NCBI RefSeq assembly: GCF_030929595.1
Contig: NZ_JAVFVR010000005.1
Coordinates: 248,001-312,000 of the forward strand
Length of the DNA: 64,000 nucleotides
Source of the DNA: Flavobacterium sp. LHD-85
GTDB lineage: Bacteria > Bacteroidota > Bacteroidia > Flavobacteriales > Flavobacteriaceae
Direction: 5' to 3'
Position 1 is the stretch's first letter; each line of letters opens with the position of its first letter. Position numbers and translations under genes: made by a program. Of the stretch, positions 1 to 9,211 are shown one piece after another. The notes beneath the pieces are model-generated. The model worked only from the letters and a program-made list of their open reading frames with translations. It made no database searches and was not told the DNA's origin.

Positions 1-1486
1 CCGATACAATAATTTTGTTGTTGAAATTAGCTTTATCTATTAGCAGAGAAAATACGCCTTCCTTATTTGCTAGAATATTTTTGTTCGTTTGTGGTATTGA
101 GATGTCAGCATTAGCAATTATTTTATGATTTTTAAAATCGTTTATTTTTCCATTTATTGTAAATGCATCGTTTTGCGTTTGCACATAATTTTCTTTTTCA
201 AATAATCTAGCTTCAGGCTGATATGATTTTTTAATAAAAAAAAGACCGTCAAAAATGGTATTCCATCTTGCTTTTATTGGTATGTTTCCTAATGCGGAGC
301 AGTAATAACGATTAGTTTCTTTCTTGTCAAATTCGAAAAAAACTTTGTTATAACCTTTATTTGCATTTTGTTGTTCGATGCTATTTTCAGGAGGAGTAAG
401 AATTGGAAGAGTTTTACCATCTACGCGTCCGTACAATCCTTCGTAAGAAGAAAACGCAATACTATAAATTTCATCTTTAAAATAATTTTTTAGAAAACCA
501 CCCATTGGTAATGCTCCTTCAAGAAGTTTAGCTCCTTCTCCGGGAATATAATCTGTAAAACCAGTGGTTTTAAGCTCAATGTCTGACTGCTTTTGCAAAT
601 AACTTTCAGTTACTTCAGTAAATTCTGTTTGGTCGATATTTTTAGAAAAATGATAAGAAGCTCCCCAGCAAATTATTTTTTCATTTGGATACATTTCAGA
701 TAAGAAAATCAAATTTTTTGACATTTGCTCGTCTCTCGGATTTTGAACCGCAATTTTTTGGTTTTGCAATTGCATGACTTCAAAATTGACATCAGAAATT
801 TTACTATTGATGACCTGTTTCAGCATTTTTTCATAAAAAGTCGGGTTTTGTATTTCTTTTAGAGCGTTTACCAGAACATTAAAATCTTGATACAAATCGG
901 TAGAATCTTTTTTGTTGTTGGCAATGCTTTCCAAGTCTCTAAAAACAAAAGCTTTTTCTATTCTTGTCAAACTGTTTTTTGCAATATTAATTTTTCTGTT
1001 TTTGATCAAATCAGTTAGATCATTCATAAAATGATTCGAAAAAAGAATTCCTTCCTGGCTGTCAAAACCTAAGATCTTTATAGTGTCTTTTTGTTTGGCG
1101 CGTTCTTCAATATAGAGAAGTAAATTTTGAAATGCTTTGGTATCAGACCATATATCTATAATACTTTGGTCGAAAACCTCGAACGAAGTCTTTTTTTTCG
1201 AATATTCTTGAAATGCTTTGTACTGGTCATACAATCCACTTTCAAAGGCAATAGCATTGTATTTCTGTTTTTCGTGCAGATATTTTATGATATTCACTTT
1301 TTCATCAAAAGTAGCTCCGTCACCGTGAGATTGTTCTCCCAGTAAAACGATTTTCTTATTTTTAAGGATGGTGTCTAAAAACGGATAGGCATTGTTGTCA
1401 ATTTTGGAATACTTGCCTGATATTGTATTTTGTGAAAAAGTTAGATTTAAAAGTAAAACACAGAATAGCGTAAAATAAAATTTCAT
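1..1486 (-). CDS. Erythromycin-esterase-like secreted protein (3' end beyond window)
   Basis: The reading frame is open from the ATG at 1486 to the window edge, about 495 codons, so the C-terminus is missing. Residues 1-19 form a signal peptide ending in LTFSQ. The segment IVLLGEQSHGDG near residue 50 and CWGASYHFSKN near residue 300 match the active-site regions of the erythromycin esterase/succinoglycan biosynthesis family (PF05139), where Glu and His residues are catalytic. The last 50 visible residues (FTINGKIND, then NKEGVFSLLI) look like a carboxypeptidase regulatory-like beta-sandwich domain, common in Bacteroidota secreted proteins. The substrate is unknown; most Bacteroidota members are not shown to confer macrolide resistance. 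It is transcribed divergently from lpxK. Confidence 0.8.
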   Translation of the reverse strand, partial: MKFYFTLFCVLLLNLTFSQNTISGKYSKIDNNAYPFLDTILKNKKIVLLGEQSHGDGATFDEKVNIIKYLHEKQKYNAIAFESGLYDQYKAFQEYSKKKTSFEVFDQSIIDIWSDTKAFQNLLLYIEERAKQKDTIKILGFDSQEGILFSNHFMNDLTDLIKNRKINIAKNSLTRIEKAFVFRDLESIANNKKDSTDLYQDFNVLVNALKEIQNPTFYEKMLKQVINSKISDVNFEVMQLQNQKIAVQNPRDEQMSKNLIFLSEMYPNEKIICWGASYHFSKNIDQTEFTEVTESYLQKQSDIELKTTGFTDYIPGEGAKLLEGALPMGGFLKNYFKDEIYSIAFSSYEGLYGRVDGKTLPILTPPENSIEQQNANKGYNKVFFEFDKKETNRYYCSALGNIPIKARWNTIFDGLFFIKKSYQPEARLFEKENYVQTQNDAFTINGKINDFKNHKIIANADISIPQTNKNILANKEGVFSLLIDKANFNNKIIVS

Positions 1487-1694
1487 GATCTATTAGTTTT
1501 CTAACCAGAATTCTCTCGATTAGATTTTAAATTGTTTAAGGAAAATTCGTTCTAAAAGTAGTGCAATAATTTATTGTTTTTAGTTTTTTTTCTGACATTT
1601 CTTTTTAATTTTTGTAGATAACCAAAAACTGCTTTGCATACAATTTTATCAGTTTTTATATTTTTATAATTTCTAATAATAGTATAAAAAATTA

Positions 1695-1702
1695 TACTTT
1701 CG
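1695..1702 (+). promoter_or_regulatory. Candidate -7 element of lpxK
   Basis: TACTTTCG is close to the Bacteroidota -7 consensus TAnnTTTG and ends only 4 nt before the lpxK ATG at 1707. If used, the transcript would start at or next to the start codon, so the mRNA would be leaderless or nearly so. I see no clear -33 TTTG. Confidence 0.35.
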
Positions 1703-1706
1703 TAAA

Positions 1707-2723
1707 ATGAACTTACTTCGAAAAATACTTTTCCCATTCGCTATTTTATACGGATTCATAACTTCAATCCGTAATTTTCTTTTTGATAAAGGAATTTTAA
1801 AATCGACTTCATTTGATCTACCAGTAATTGCGGTTGGAAATCTAAGTGTTGGCGGAACTGGAAAAACGCCTCAAATCGAATATTTGATCCGTTTATTGTC
1901 TGATAAATATAAAGTTGCCACTTTGAGCCGTGGTTATAAAAGAAAGTCAGAAGGTTTTGTTTTGGCTGATGAAAATTCGAATGCTGAAATTTTGGGAGAT
2001 GAACCTTTTCAGTTTTATCAAAAATTTCCAAATGCTATGGTTGCAGTTGATGCCAATCGTACAAACGGAATTCAGCAATTGCTTTCTCAAAACGAAAAGC
2101 CAGAAATCATTTTATTGGATGATGCCTATCAGCACCGAAAAGTAAAAGCTGGATTTTATATTTTGCTGACTTCTTATGGAGATTTATACTCAGATGATTT
2201 TATGCTGCCAACAGGAAATTTGAGAGAGGGTAGAAGCGGAGCAGAAAGAGCCAATATAGTGGTTGTAACAAAATGCCCTAAAATTTTAACGGAAGAAGAA
2301 CAAACTGAGATCAGATTAAAGCTGAAATTGAAAAGCGGCCAGCAAGTCTTTTTTACTTTTATAAATTACGACATCTTTATTTACGGTAAAAACGAAAAAA
2401 TTACTATTGGCGAAATCAAATCAGAATCAAAATTACTGCTGGCTGGAATTGCAAAACCAAAACCGTTTTTTGATTATTTAAAGAATGAAAGCGATGAGTG
2501 TCTCACTTTTCCAGATCATCATCATTTTTCTGATGTAGACTTAGTTTCAATTCGAAATAAAGCAAACGGGAGAAAAATAATTACAACCGAAAAAGATTAT
2601 GTGCGTTTGAAAGACTCGGAGTTGGTGGATCAATTGTATTATCTGCCAATAAAAAGCTCTTTTATCAACCATCAGCAAGATTTTGATGCTACGATCCTAG
2701 AGTATGTAGAGATTTGTGTCTAA
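1707..2723 (+). CDS. lpxK: Tetraacyldisaccharide 4'-kinase
   Basis: LpxK phosphorylates the 4' position of the lipid A disaccharide at the inner face of the cytoplasmic membrane, a late step of lipid A synthesis. The 338-residue length is normal. The N-terminus (LLRKILFPFAILYGFITSIR) is the usual membrane-associating helix. A P-loop GNLSVGGTGKT lies at residues 44-54, with SRGYKRKS near 74-81, GDEP at 97-100 and the family motif DDAYQHR at 138-144. The conserved HHHFSD segment lies near residue 270. The ATG start gives the family N-terminus directly. Downstream is the 3' end of the convergent histidine kinase gene. Confidence 0.95.
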   Translation: MNLLRKILFPFAILYGFITSIRNFLFDKGILKSTSFDLPVIAVGNLSVGGTGKTPQIEYLIRLLSDKYKVATLSRGYKRKSEGFVLADENSNAEILGDEPFQFYQKFPNAMVAVDANRTNGIQQLLSQNEKPEIILLDDAYQHRKVKAGFYILLTSYGDLYSDDFMLPTGNLREGRSGAERANIVVVTKCPKILTEEEQTEIRLKLKLKSGQQVFFTFINYDIFIYGKNEKITIGEIKSESKLLLAGIAKPKPFFDYLKNESDECLTFPDHHHFSDVDLVSIRNKANGRKIITTEKDYVRLKDSELVDQLYYLPIKSSFINHQQDFDATILEYVEICV

Positions 2724-2764
2724 AAAACTTAGAGTCTCAGTATCTCAGAAACTTAGAGTTTTAA
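2724..2764. repeat. Short periodic intergenic repeat
   Basis: The gap between the converging lpxK and histidine kinase genes contains two copies of ACTTAGAGT flanking CTCAG words. It resembles the other word-like intergenic repeats in the window. Confidence 0.5.
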
Positions 2765-4936
2765 TTAATCAAAAAACTTAGCAATAGTACTATAGAAATC
2801 GTCTGGAACAAACGGTTTTGTAATCACATCGTCCATTCCGTAAGAAAGAAGCATGTCTCGATTTTCATCAAGAGATATCGCTGTCAATGCTATAATAGGA
2901 GTCGCTTTGTCAAATTCGCGAATCAATTTAGTTGCTGTAGTTCCGTTAATGCCTGGAAGATGCACATCCATTAAAATCATATCGAAGCGTTTGACTTTTA
3001 AAAGTTCGACAGCATCTTCTCCATTGTCAACAATCTCGCAAGTAATGTTTTTATTTTCCAACATTTTACGAGTGATCATTTGATTGATTTTGTTGTCCTC
3101 AATCAGTAAAATAGATTTGTTTTTCAATTGTTTGTCGTTATAAAGTTTTACTTCTTCAATTACTTCCAATGGCTCGTTGTTGACTTTGAAATTTAGTTTG
3201 AAAGTAAAAGTAGAACCTTTGCCTACTTCACTTTTTAGTTTTATTTCGCCTCCTAAAAGTTCAATCAGTTTTTTTACGATAGTAAGGCCAAGACCAGTTC
3301 CTCCGTATTTTCTATTTACTTCAATAGAACCTTGAGAAAAACTTTCGAATACGGTTTGGAGTTTGTCTTCAGGAATTCCAATTCCAGTATCGACGATTTC
3401 AAAATACACTGTCGCGTTATCTTCTTCTTGCGAATACAATTTAGCAATAACATTTACATGTCCGTTCTGAGTAAACTTTAAAGCATTATTGATTAAGTTG
3501 AGGATGATTTGGGACAATTTTGTGGGGTCTCCAATTAAGTTGTCAGGAATCGCTTTGTCTATTTCTAAGTTAAAATAGTTTTTGTTGGCTGTTGCAAGTT
3601 CTTTTAGAGAGCTTTGAATATTAAAAAGTAATTCTTTTAAATTAAAACTGATATTTTCAACTTCAGCTTTAGTCGAATCGATTTTATTGATTTCTAAAAT
3701 TTCATTGATAAAAGTGGTTAAATAATTTCCTGAAAACTTTAAAGATTCAAGATATTTTAATTGTTTTTTCTTTGGTTTGTCTTCCAGCAAGATGTGTGTA
3801 ATTCCATTAATAGCATTCAACGGTGTCCGGAGTTCATGGCTTACGGTTGACAAAAATTCAGATCGAGCCTTTGATGCTTTTTCTGCTTTATTTTTGGCCA
3901 AAATCAATTCTTTGTTCTTTTCTCGAAGCAATAAATTGTTCTGGTTTCTAATGATGTTGTTTTTGTATAAAGCTAAACTCAAAAGCGATAAAATCGAAAT
4001 TAAGGCAATAGCCAAAATGCTGACTAACTTAGAATAACGGTAGGTTTTAAGCTGAAACTTCTCTTCGTTTTCTTTTTTAATTGTGTTATTTAAGGATTGA
4101 TTTTTTTTGAATTTTTCATATTCGTCCAAATCAATTTTAGCATTTTTTAATTTTAAAAGATAATTTTCCAGCTGATAATGCTCATCTAAGTAAGAATAAG
4201 CCAGATCGTAATTCTTATTTTGTTTGTAGTATTGGCTTATCGCTAAAACAATTTTCGATTTTTTTGGAAGATCACTGATTTTATCATTGTAATCTAAGGC
4301 TTTGTTGAAATATATAATGGCCGAATCATTTCTTTTTAGCTGTCCTTCGATTAGGCCAAGCTGATAATACGAATCTGCTTTGGTTTTTAGAATTGCATTA
4401 TTATCAGGTTTTTCAGCTATGGTTTTAAACGTTTTTACTGCTGATTTAAGGTCGTTATTAGTCTTAAATGCCAAAGCTTTTTGATAAGCCAGTACCTCGG
4501 CACTGTCATTAATATTCAGTTCCTTCAGTAAGTCTTTTGCTTTTAAATAATAAACAGCTGCAGTTTTGTAATCGCCTTTTGCCGTATTGGTTACGCCAAT
4601 ATAATGCAATGCCAAAGCCTTAGTGCAGCTTGGTTTTAAGGTGTCAAATAAAGAAACTGTTTTATGAAAGTTTGTTAAAGCGTCTTCATACTTTCTCTGG
4701 TTGTAATAAATTTTACCAAGCTTGAAAGTCTGATTGGCCAAATTCTCTTTTTTGCCGTTTTCTTCGCAAAAATTAATTGACTTTTCAGTATAGTAAACAG
4801 CCTGATTGTACTTTTTATTGTTAAGATTTGAGTTTGCTAGCTTGTTATAATAGGTAAGACTATCCGTATTCTTTTTGGTTTGAGAATACAAAAACGAGTT
4901 AAAAAAACAAACAACAATAAAAAGACAGTATTTCAT
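2765..4936 (-). CDS. TPR-containing hybrid sensor histidine kinase/response regulator
   Basis: I start at the ATG at 4936 (723 residues), because the upstream in-frame TTG at 4945 only lengthens a good signal peptide. Order of parts: signal peptide 1-18; extracytoplasmic tetratricopeptide repeats about 25-280; one membrane helix about 304-324; a short coiled coil; HisKA with SHELRTPLN, phospho-acceptor His about 367; HATPase with N box LINNALKFT and G boxes DTGIGIPE and GGTGLGL; and a C-terminal receiver domain with phospho-Asp about 657 (MDVHLPG) and Lys in ITKPF. This is the periplasmic-TPR hybrid kinase type common in Flavobacteriia. No output regulator lies next to it, so the signal and target are unknown. 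Confidence 0.9.
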   Translation of the reverse strand: MKYCLFIVVCFFNSFLYSQTKKNTDSLTYYNKLANSNLNNKKYNQAVYYTEKSINFCEENGKKENLANQTFKLGKIYYNQRKYEDALTNFHKTVSLFDTLKPSCTKALALHYIGVTNTAKGDYKTAAVYYLKAKDLLKELNINDSAEVLAYQKALAFKTNNDLKSAVKTFKTIAEKPDNNAILKTKADSYYQLGLIEGQLKRNDSAIIYFNKALDYNDKISDLPKKSKIVLAISQYYKQNKNYDLAYSYLDEHYQLENYLLKLKNAKIDLDEYEKFKKNQSLNNTIKKENEEKFQLKTYRYSKLVSILAIALISILSLLSLALYKNNIIRNQNNLLLREKNKELILAKNKAEKASKARSEFLSTVSHELRTPLNAINGITHILLEDKPKKKQLKYLESLKFSGNYLTTFINEILEINKIDSTKAEVENISFNLKELLFNIQSSLKELATANKNYFNLEIDKAIPDNLIGDPTKLSQIILNLINNALKFTQNGHVNVIAKLYSQEEDNATVYFEIVDTGIGIPEDKLQTVFESFSQGSIEVNRKYGGTGLGLTIVKKLIELLGGEIKLKSEVGKGSTFTFKLNFKVNNEPLEVIEEVKLYNDKQLKNKSILLIEDNKINQMITRKMLENKNITCEIVDNGEDAVELLKVKRFDMILMDVHLPGINGTTATKLIREFDKATPIIALTAISLDENRDMLLSYGMDDVITKPFVPDDFYSTIAKFFD

Positions 4937-4965
4937 GTATGGCAATGCTTTTACAATGAATCTTA

Positions 4966-5961
4966 TTATTTTCGTATCAGTAAAATTAAATCAATCAATC
5001 TTGACGAATAGCCAATCTCGTTATCATACCAGCCTACAACTTTTACCATTTTATCGATAACCGAAGTTAGCTGAGCATCAAATAAACAAGAATGTGTGTT
5101 GCCAATTACATCAACCGAAACAATTGGATCTTCGGTGTAATCTAATATTCCTTTTAAATTTGTTTTTGAGGCTTGTTTAAATGCTTTATTTATTTCTTCA
5201 ATGCTTACGGCACGTTTTACATTGAAGGTTATGTCTGTTAATGAACCGTCTGGGACTGGAACTCTAATGCCACAGCCACCCATTTTATTGTGCAATTTAG
5301 GAAAAATTTTCGTTAATGCCTTAGCTGCACCTGTAGTTGTTGGAACAATTGACTGGCTAGCACCTCTCGCACGGCGCAAATCCTTATGTGGCTGGTCATG
5401 AAGGCTTTGGTCTGTCGTGAAAGAGTGTATAGTTGTAATGTATGCTTGTTCAATTCCGCACAACTCTTCAATGATTTTAATCATAGGAGCAGCGTTGTTT
5501 GTCGTACAGCTTGCATTTGAAACTATATCTTCGGTTCCGTCCAAAATATGTTCGTTTACACCAAGAACTACTGTTTTTATAGTATCAACTTCTGAAGGAG
5601 CCGAAAGGATAACTTTTTTTGCTCCAGCTTCAAGATGCGCATTTAATTCTTCATGCGTTTTATATTTACCAGTCGATTCGATTACAATATCAATAGAATG
5701 CGATTTCCAGTCTATATTTGAAATATTTTTTTCATGAAAAAAGAAAAAATGCCTGCCATCTACAATAATGCTATTTTCATCATGACTTACTTCAGCTTTC
5801 AAAACACCGTGAATACTGTCATATTTAATTAAATGTGACATGGTTTTGTTATCTGCAATGTCATTTATAGCAACGACTTCGATTTCAGGGTGATCTAAAA
5901 GAAGGCGGAATAAATTTCTCCCGATTCTCCCAAATCCATTAATGGCAATTCTTGTTTTCAA
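4966..5961 (-). CDS. gap: Type I glyceraldehyde-3-phosphate dehydrogenase
   Basis: The enzyme oxidises glyceraldehyde 3-phosphate to 1,3-bisphosphoglycerate with NAD in cytosolic glycolysis. All 331 residues align with the family: nucleotide-binding GFGRIGR at 9-15, the dinucleotide-fold Asp in AINDIAD, catalytic Cys152 in ASCTTN, His179 in TTIHSFT, and the C-terminal WYDNEIGYSSR. The start codon is TTG at 5961; the reading gives the usual family N-terminus MKTRIAINGFG and no ATG fits better. The gene lies downstream of lipA on the same strand across a hairpin repeat. Organisms of this group often carry a second gap gene, so this may be one of two isozymes. Confidence 0.93.
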   Translation of the reverse strand: MKTRIAINGFGRIGRNLFRLLLDHPEIEVVAINDIADNKTMSHLIKYDSIHGVLKAEVSHDENSIIVDGRHFFFFHEKNISNIDWKSHSIDIVIESTGKYKTHEELNAHLEAGAKKVILSAPSEVDTIKTVVLGVNEHILDGTEDIVSNASCTTNNAAPMIKIIEELCGIEQAYITTIHSFTTDQSLHDQPHKDLRRARGASQSIVPTTTGAAKALTKIFPKLHNKMGGCGIRVPVPDGSLTDITFNVKRAVSIEEINKAFKQASKTNLKGILDYTEDPIVSVDVIGNTHSCLFDAQLTSVIDKMVKVVGWYDNEIGYSSRLIDLILLIRK

Positions 5962-5988
5962 TGTTTTGTTATTCGTTTAATTGCTTAG

Positions 5989-6024
5989 CCGTTTAATCGG
6001 TTTTACAATTAAACGATTAAACGG
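5989..6024. repeat. Inverted repeat between lipA and gap
   Basis: CCGTTTAATCG (5989-5999) pairs perfectly with CGATTAAACGG (6014-6024) around a 14-nt loop. The arms continue as repeats of the 8-bp word GATTAAAC. It could act as a hairpin in the lipA 3' region, but it has no strong T tract. Confidence 0.6.
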
Positions 6025-6038
6025 TTAAACTTTATATA

Positions 6039-6905
6039 TTATAAAATATGTTTTTGTGCTTTATATGAAGAACGAACAAGAGGTCCGCTTTCTACGTGTC
6101 TGAAACCTAAATCAAGACCAAATTTTTCATATCTGGCAAATTGTTCAGGTGTAATGAATTCTTTTACAGGAAGATGTTTTTTACTTGGCTGTAAATATTG
6201 TCCAATAGTAACAACGTCAACATTTGCATTTCTTAAATCAGTCATAGTTTGGAAAACTTCTTCTTCAGTCTCACCAAGACCAAGCATGATTCCAGATTTT
6301 GTTCTATTGATTCCTTTTTCTTTCAAATAACGAAGCACTTCTAAACTTCTGTCATATTTTGCCTGAATACGAACTTCGCGAGTCAAACGTCTTACCGTTT
6401 CCATATTATGAGAAACCACCTCAGGGTTTGCTTCTACAATACGATCAAGATTTCTTTCAATTCCTTGAAAATCGGGGATTAAAGTCTCAAGAGTAGTTTG
6501 AGGATTCATTCTTCTAATAGCTCGAACAGTTTCCATCCAAATGATAGAACCACCATCTTTAATATCGTCTCTATCAACGCTAGTAATTACAGCATGTTTG
6601 ATATTCATGATTTTAATAGAACGAGCTACTTTTTCTGGTTCGTCCCAATCTACTGTTTCTGGTCTACCGGTTTTTACACCGCAGAACCCGCAAGAACGCG
6701 TACAAACGTTTCCAAGAATCATGAAAGTTGCTGTTCCTTCGCCCCAGCATTCTCCCATATTTGGGCAGCTTCCAGAAGTGCAAATGGTATTTAAACTATA
6801 TTTATCAACCAAACCTCTAAGTTCAGTATATTTTTGTCCGATAGGTAATTTTACTTTTAACCACTTAGGTTTTGTGGTTTGTATATTTTCAGTGACTGTT
6901 TCCAT
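6039..6905 (-). CDS. lipA: Lipoyl synthase
   Basis: LipA inserts two sulfur atoms into octanoyl groups on lipoyl domains of 2-oxoacid dehydrogenases and glycine cleavage H protein. It is a 288-residue radical SAM enzyme. The auxiliary-cluster cysteines are Cys42, Cys47 and Cys53 ([12 protein letters not shown]), and the radical SAM CxxxCxxC motif is Cys68-Cys72-Cys75. The C-terminal RSSYKA carries the conserved serine that ligates the auxiliary cluster. A near-perfect -7 element lies 18 bp upstream. Neither lipB nor an octanoyltransferase is adjacent. Confidence 0.96.
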   Translation of the reverse strand: METVTENIQTTKPKWLKVKLPIGQKYTELRGLVDKYSLNTICTSGSCPNMGECWGEGTATFMILGNVCTRSCGFCGVKTGRPETVDWDEPEKVARSIKIMNIKHAVITSVDRDDIKDGGSIIWMETVRAIRRMNPQTTLETLIPDFQGIERNLDRIVEANPEVVSHNMETVRRLTREVRIQAKYDRSLEVLRYLKEKGINRTKSGIMLGLGETEEEVFQTMTDLRNANVDVVTIGQYLQPSKKHLPVKEFITPEQFARYEKFGLDLGFRHVESGPLVRSSYKAQKHIL

Positions 6906-6923
6906 ATATCAATGTTCAAAGTA

Positions 6924-6931
6924 CAAAGATA
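6924..6931 (-). promoter_or_regulatory. Candidate -7 element of lipA
   Basis: On the minus strand TATCTTTG matches TAnnTTTG exactly, placing the transcription start about 12 nt before the lipA ATG. The rest of the 300-bp divergent gap (6906-7205) shows no further gene that I can support. Confidence 0.5.
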
Positions 6932-7205
6932 CGGAATGTAGTTTATTTTGAGATGTTTATTTGCTTTTCCTTTGCATATCATCTTTGCAAAGAATATTCA
7001 AGATAATTTAATTCAAGTGTTAATAGATTGTTTTTTAATGTTTTTTTAAGGTGTGTTTTTTGATTTCTGTTTAATATTTTGATATTTCGGTTGGTTTTTA
7101 TGGAATATAAAAGTTAGGTCTTAATCTGTTACAAATTTGGCTTCTTGGGAGCTGGCAAAATTAATGCGGTGCTAATTTTGCTCTTAATTTAACAGTTTTA
7201 AAACT

Positions 7206-8078
7206 ATGGAAAAAAGAGTTGTTGTATTAGGAGTTTTATTTGCAATTCTAAGTTTTACCAAAACAAATGCACAAATACTTTCAGATAAAACTATGGGAGC
7301 TTTAGGTAAAGGCGTTTCAGGATTTACTTTTAGTGATGCAGATGCTGCAGCTTTAGCCAAGCAGTCTATTGCAGAGTTGGATGCAAACAATCCAGTTGCA
7401 GATTCAAAAAATGGATATTCAATTCGTTTAGAACGCTTATTTGGAAAACATACTGCTAGCGAGGGAGTTGCTTTAAACTATAAAGTATACTTAGTAAAAG
7501 ATATAAATGCTTTTGCATGTGCTGACGGTAGTGTGCGTGTGTTTGCCGGTTTAATGGATATTATGGATGATAACCAGCTCCTAGCTGTTATTGGTCACGA
7601 AATCGGACACGTTGTTAATCATGATACAAGAGATGCTATAAAAGCGGCTTATAAAAAAGAAGCTTTGTTAGATGCAGCGTCATCTCAATCAGGAAAAGTA
7701 GAAACTCTTACTCAATCTCAACTGGGGCAAATAGGAAGCGCTATGATTGATAGCAAGCACAGTAGAAAACAAGAATCTGAGGCAGATAATTTCTCTTATG
7801 ATTTTATGAAAAGAAATGGTTACGATGTGAATGCTGTAGAATCTGCTTTTAGAATTCTTCAAAATTTGAGCGAAGGAGCAGAAGCATCTTTTATGACTAA
7901 GATGATGAGCTCACATCCAGATTCTGGGAAAAGAGCAGATGCAGCCCAAAAAAGAGCAACAAAAGATGGCTTGTATCATGCTTATGAGCAGAAGAAAATT
8001 GTCAATACTGCTCCTGCAACTGCGGCAAAAAAGACAACTAAAACAACAAAGAAAGCAAGTGCGGCAAAGAAGAAATAA
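7206..8078 (+). CDS. Secreted M48-family metalloprotease (copy 1)
   Basis: A 290-residue protein with a signal peptide (cleavage near TNAQ, residue 23). The zinc motif HEIGH is at 131-135, and the third ligand is probably Glu192 in QESEADNF, as in M48 (Ste24/HtpX/LoiP-type) peptidases. There are no membrane helices apart from the signal, so it is probably periplasmic. The conserved LSEGAEASFMTKMMSSHPDS stretch follows the catalytic core, as in LoiP-like proteins. The last 20 residues are a Lys/Thr/Ala-rich basic tail. The next gene is a close paralogue with the same layout, so this is a tandem duplication. Substrates are unknown; envelope protein quality control is likely from the family. Confidence 0.88.
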   Translation: MEKRVVVLGVLFAILSFTKTNAQILSDKTMGALGKGVSGFTFSDADAAALAKQSIAELDANNPVADSKNGYSIRLERLFGKHTASEGVALNYKVYLVKDINAFACADGSVRVFAGLMDIMDDNQLLAVIGHEIGHVVNHDTRDAIKAAYKKEALLDAASSQSGKVETLTQSQLGQIGSAMIDSKHSRKQESEADNFSYDFMKRNGYDVNAVESAFRILQNLSEGAEASFMTKMMSSHPDSGKRADAAQKRATKDGLYHAYEQKKIVNTAPATAAKKTTKTTKKASAAKKK

Positions 8079-8092
8079 GTAATGCATGATTA

Positions 8093-8127
8093 AAAAACCG
8101 GCAAATGTAAAGAGTTTGCCGGTTTTT
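8093..8127 (+). terminator. Intrinsic terminator after M48 copy 1
   Basis: AAAACCGGCAAA pairs with TTTGCCGGTTTTT around a 9-nt loop and ends in a T tract, so the two M48 genes are probably separate transcription units. Confidence 0.85.
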
Positions 8128-8244
8128 CCTTTTTAGGATAGAATCAAAATCCATTACAGATTGATTATCAGCTCATAAAAATGTCATATCTTTATTTGTT
8201 GAAAAACAAGTTTTGTGTGAAATTAAAATAGCATTTTGTTATGC

Positions 8245-8252
8245 TACATTTG
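8245..8252 (+). promoter_or_regulatory. Candidate -7 element of M48 copy 2
   Basis: TACATTTG matches TAnnTTTG exactly and lies 26 bp before the start codon at 8278. I do not find a well-spaced -33 TTTG. Confidence 0.4.
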
Positions 8253-8277
8253 TTGTTAAATTGTAATTATAAAAAAT

Positions 8278-9153
8278 ATGAAAAAGAAATTTATAATCGT
8301 AGGACTTTTATTTACAGCATTTGGTTTAACTAAAATGACTGCGCAGATTAATTTTGGAGATAAAGCAATTGGAGCAGTTCAGAAAGGAGTTACTAGCTTT
8401 ACTTTTAGTAATGCCGATGCAGCAAAATTATCTAAAGAAGCTGTAGATAAATTAGATGCAGAGCATGAAATTGCGGGGCCAACAGATGGTTATGCTATAC
8501 GATTAAATCGTGTTTTTGGAAAGCATGCATCTGGAGACGGATTTACTTTAAATTATAAAGTGTATAAATTAAAAGAAGTAAATGCTTTTGCAACTGCAGA
8601 CGGAAGTGTTCGCGTTTATTCAGGATTAATGGATATTATGGATGATAATGAATTAATCGCCGTAATTGGACACGAAATTGGGCACGTAGCAAACAACGAT
8701 TCTAGAGATGCTATTCGCGCTGCTTACCAGAAAGAGGCATTAATGGATGGTGCTGCTTCTCAGTCGGCAACAGTAGCAACAGTTACAGACAGCCAGCTTG
8801 GAAAAATCGGAAGCGCAATTATTGATAGCAAATACAGCCGCAAACAAGAATCGGAAGCAGATTTATTTGCTTACAATTTCATGAAGAAAAACGGTTACAA
8901 TGTAAATGCTGAAGAATCTGCTTTTAGAATTTTGGCAAAAATGAGCGAAGGCTCTCAAGCTTCATTTATTGACCAAATGATGAGTTCGCATCCAGATTCT
9001 CAGAAAAGAGCTGATGATGCTAAGAAAAGAGCGGAAAAAGATGGTTTGTATAAACCGTACGTACAGCAGAAAATTGTAAATACAGCTCCTGCAACAACGA
9101 CAAAAAAGACAACTACAACTACAAAGAAAACAACGACGACAAAAAAGAAGTAA
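8278..9153 (+). CDS. Secreted M48-family metalloprotease (copy 2)
   Basis: A 291-residue paralogue of the preceding gene, colinear over its full length. It has a signal peptide (MKKKFIIVGLL to TAQ), HEIGH at 132-136 and a Glu ligand in QESEADLF. The DGSVRVYSGLMDIMDDN segment before the zinc site is almost identical to copy 1. The tail is an even purer Lys/Thr repeat (KKTTTTTKKTTTTKKK). Divergence is greatest in the N-terminal 80 residues and the tail, so the copies may differ in localisation or substrate rather than chemistry. It has its own candidate promoter and its own terminator. Confidence 0.88.
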   Translation: MKKKFIIVGLLFTAFGLTKMTAQINFGDKAIGAVQKGVTSFTFSNADAAKLSKEAVDKLDAEHEIAGPTDGYAIRLNRVFGKHASGDGFTLNYKVYKLKEVNAFATADGSVRVYSGLMDIMDDNELIAVIGHEIGHVANNDSRDAIRAAYQKEALMDGAASQSATVATVTDSQLGKIGSAIIDSKYSRKQESEADLFAYNFMKKNGYNVNAEESAFRILAKMSEGSQASFIDQMMSSHPDSQKRADDAKKRAEKDGLYKPYVQQKIVNTAPATTTKKTTTTTKKTTTTKKK

Positions 9154-9173
9154 GAGTTATTTCTTAAATTATA

Positions 9174-9211
9174 AAACCCAGCAAATTTCTGTTTGCTGGG
9201 TTTGTTTTTTT
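9174..9211. terminator. Terminator after M48 copy 2
   Basis: AAACCCAGCAAA (9174-9185) pairs with TTTGCTGGGTTT (9192-9203), followed by a T tract that runs into the stop codon of the convergent PH-domain gene. Confidence 0.85.

Noticed and set aside
1..1486. Macrolide resistance gene.
   Set aside because: The esterase-like family is broad and the protein has a signal peptide and an added C-terminal domain; resistance cannot be claimed from this sequence.
1552..1737. A 61-codon minus-strand frame before lpxK.
   Set aside because: Low-complexity AT-rich sequence overlapping the lpxK start and its candidate promoter; no signal, motif or supporting context.
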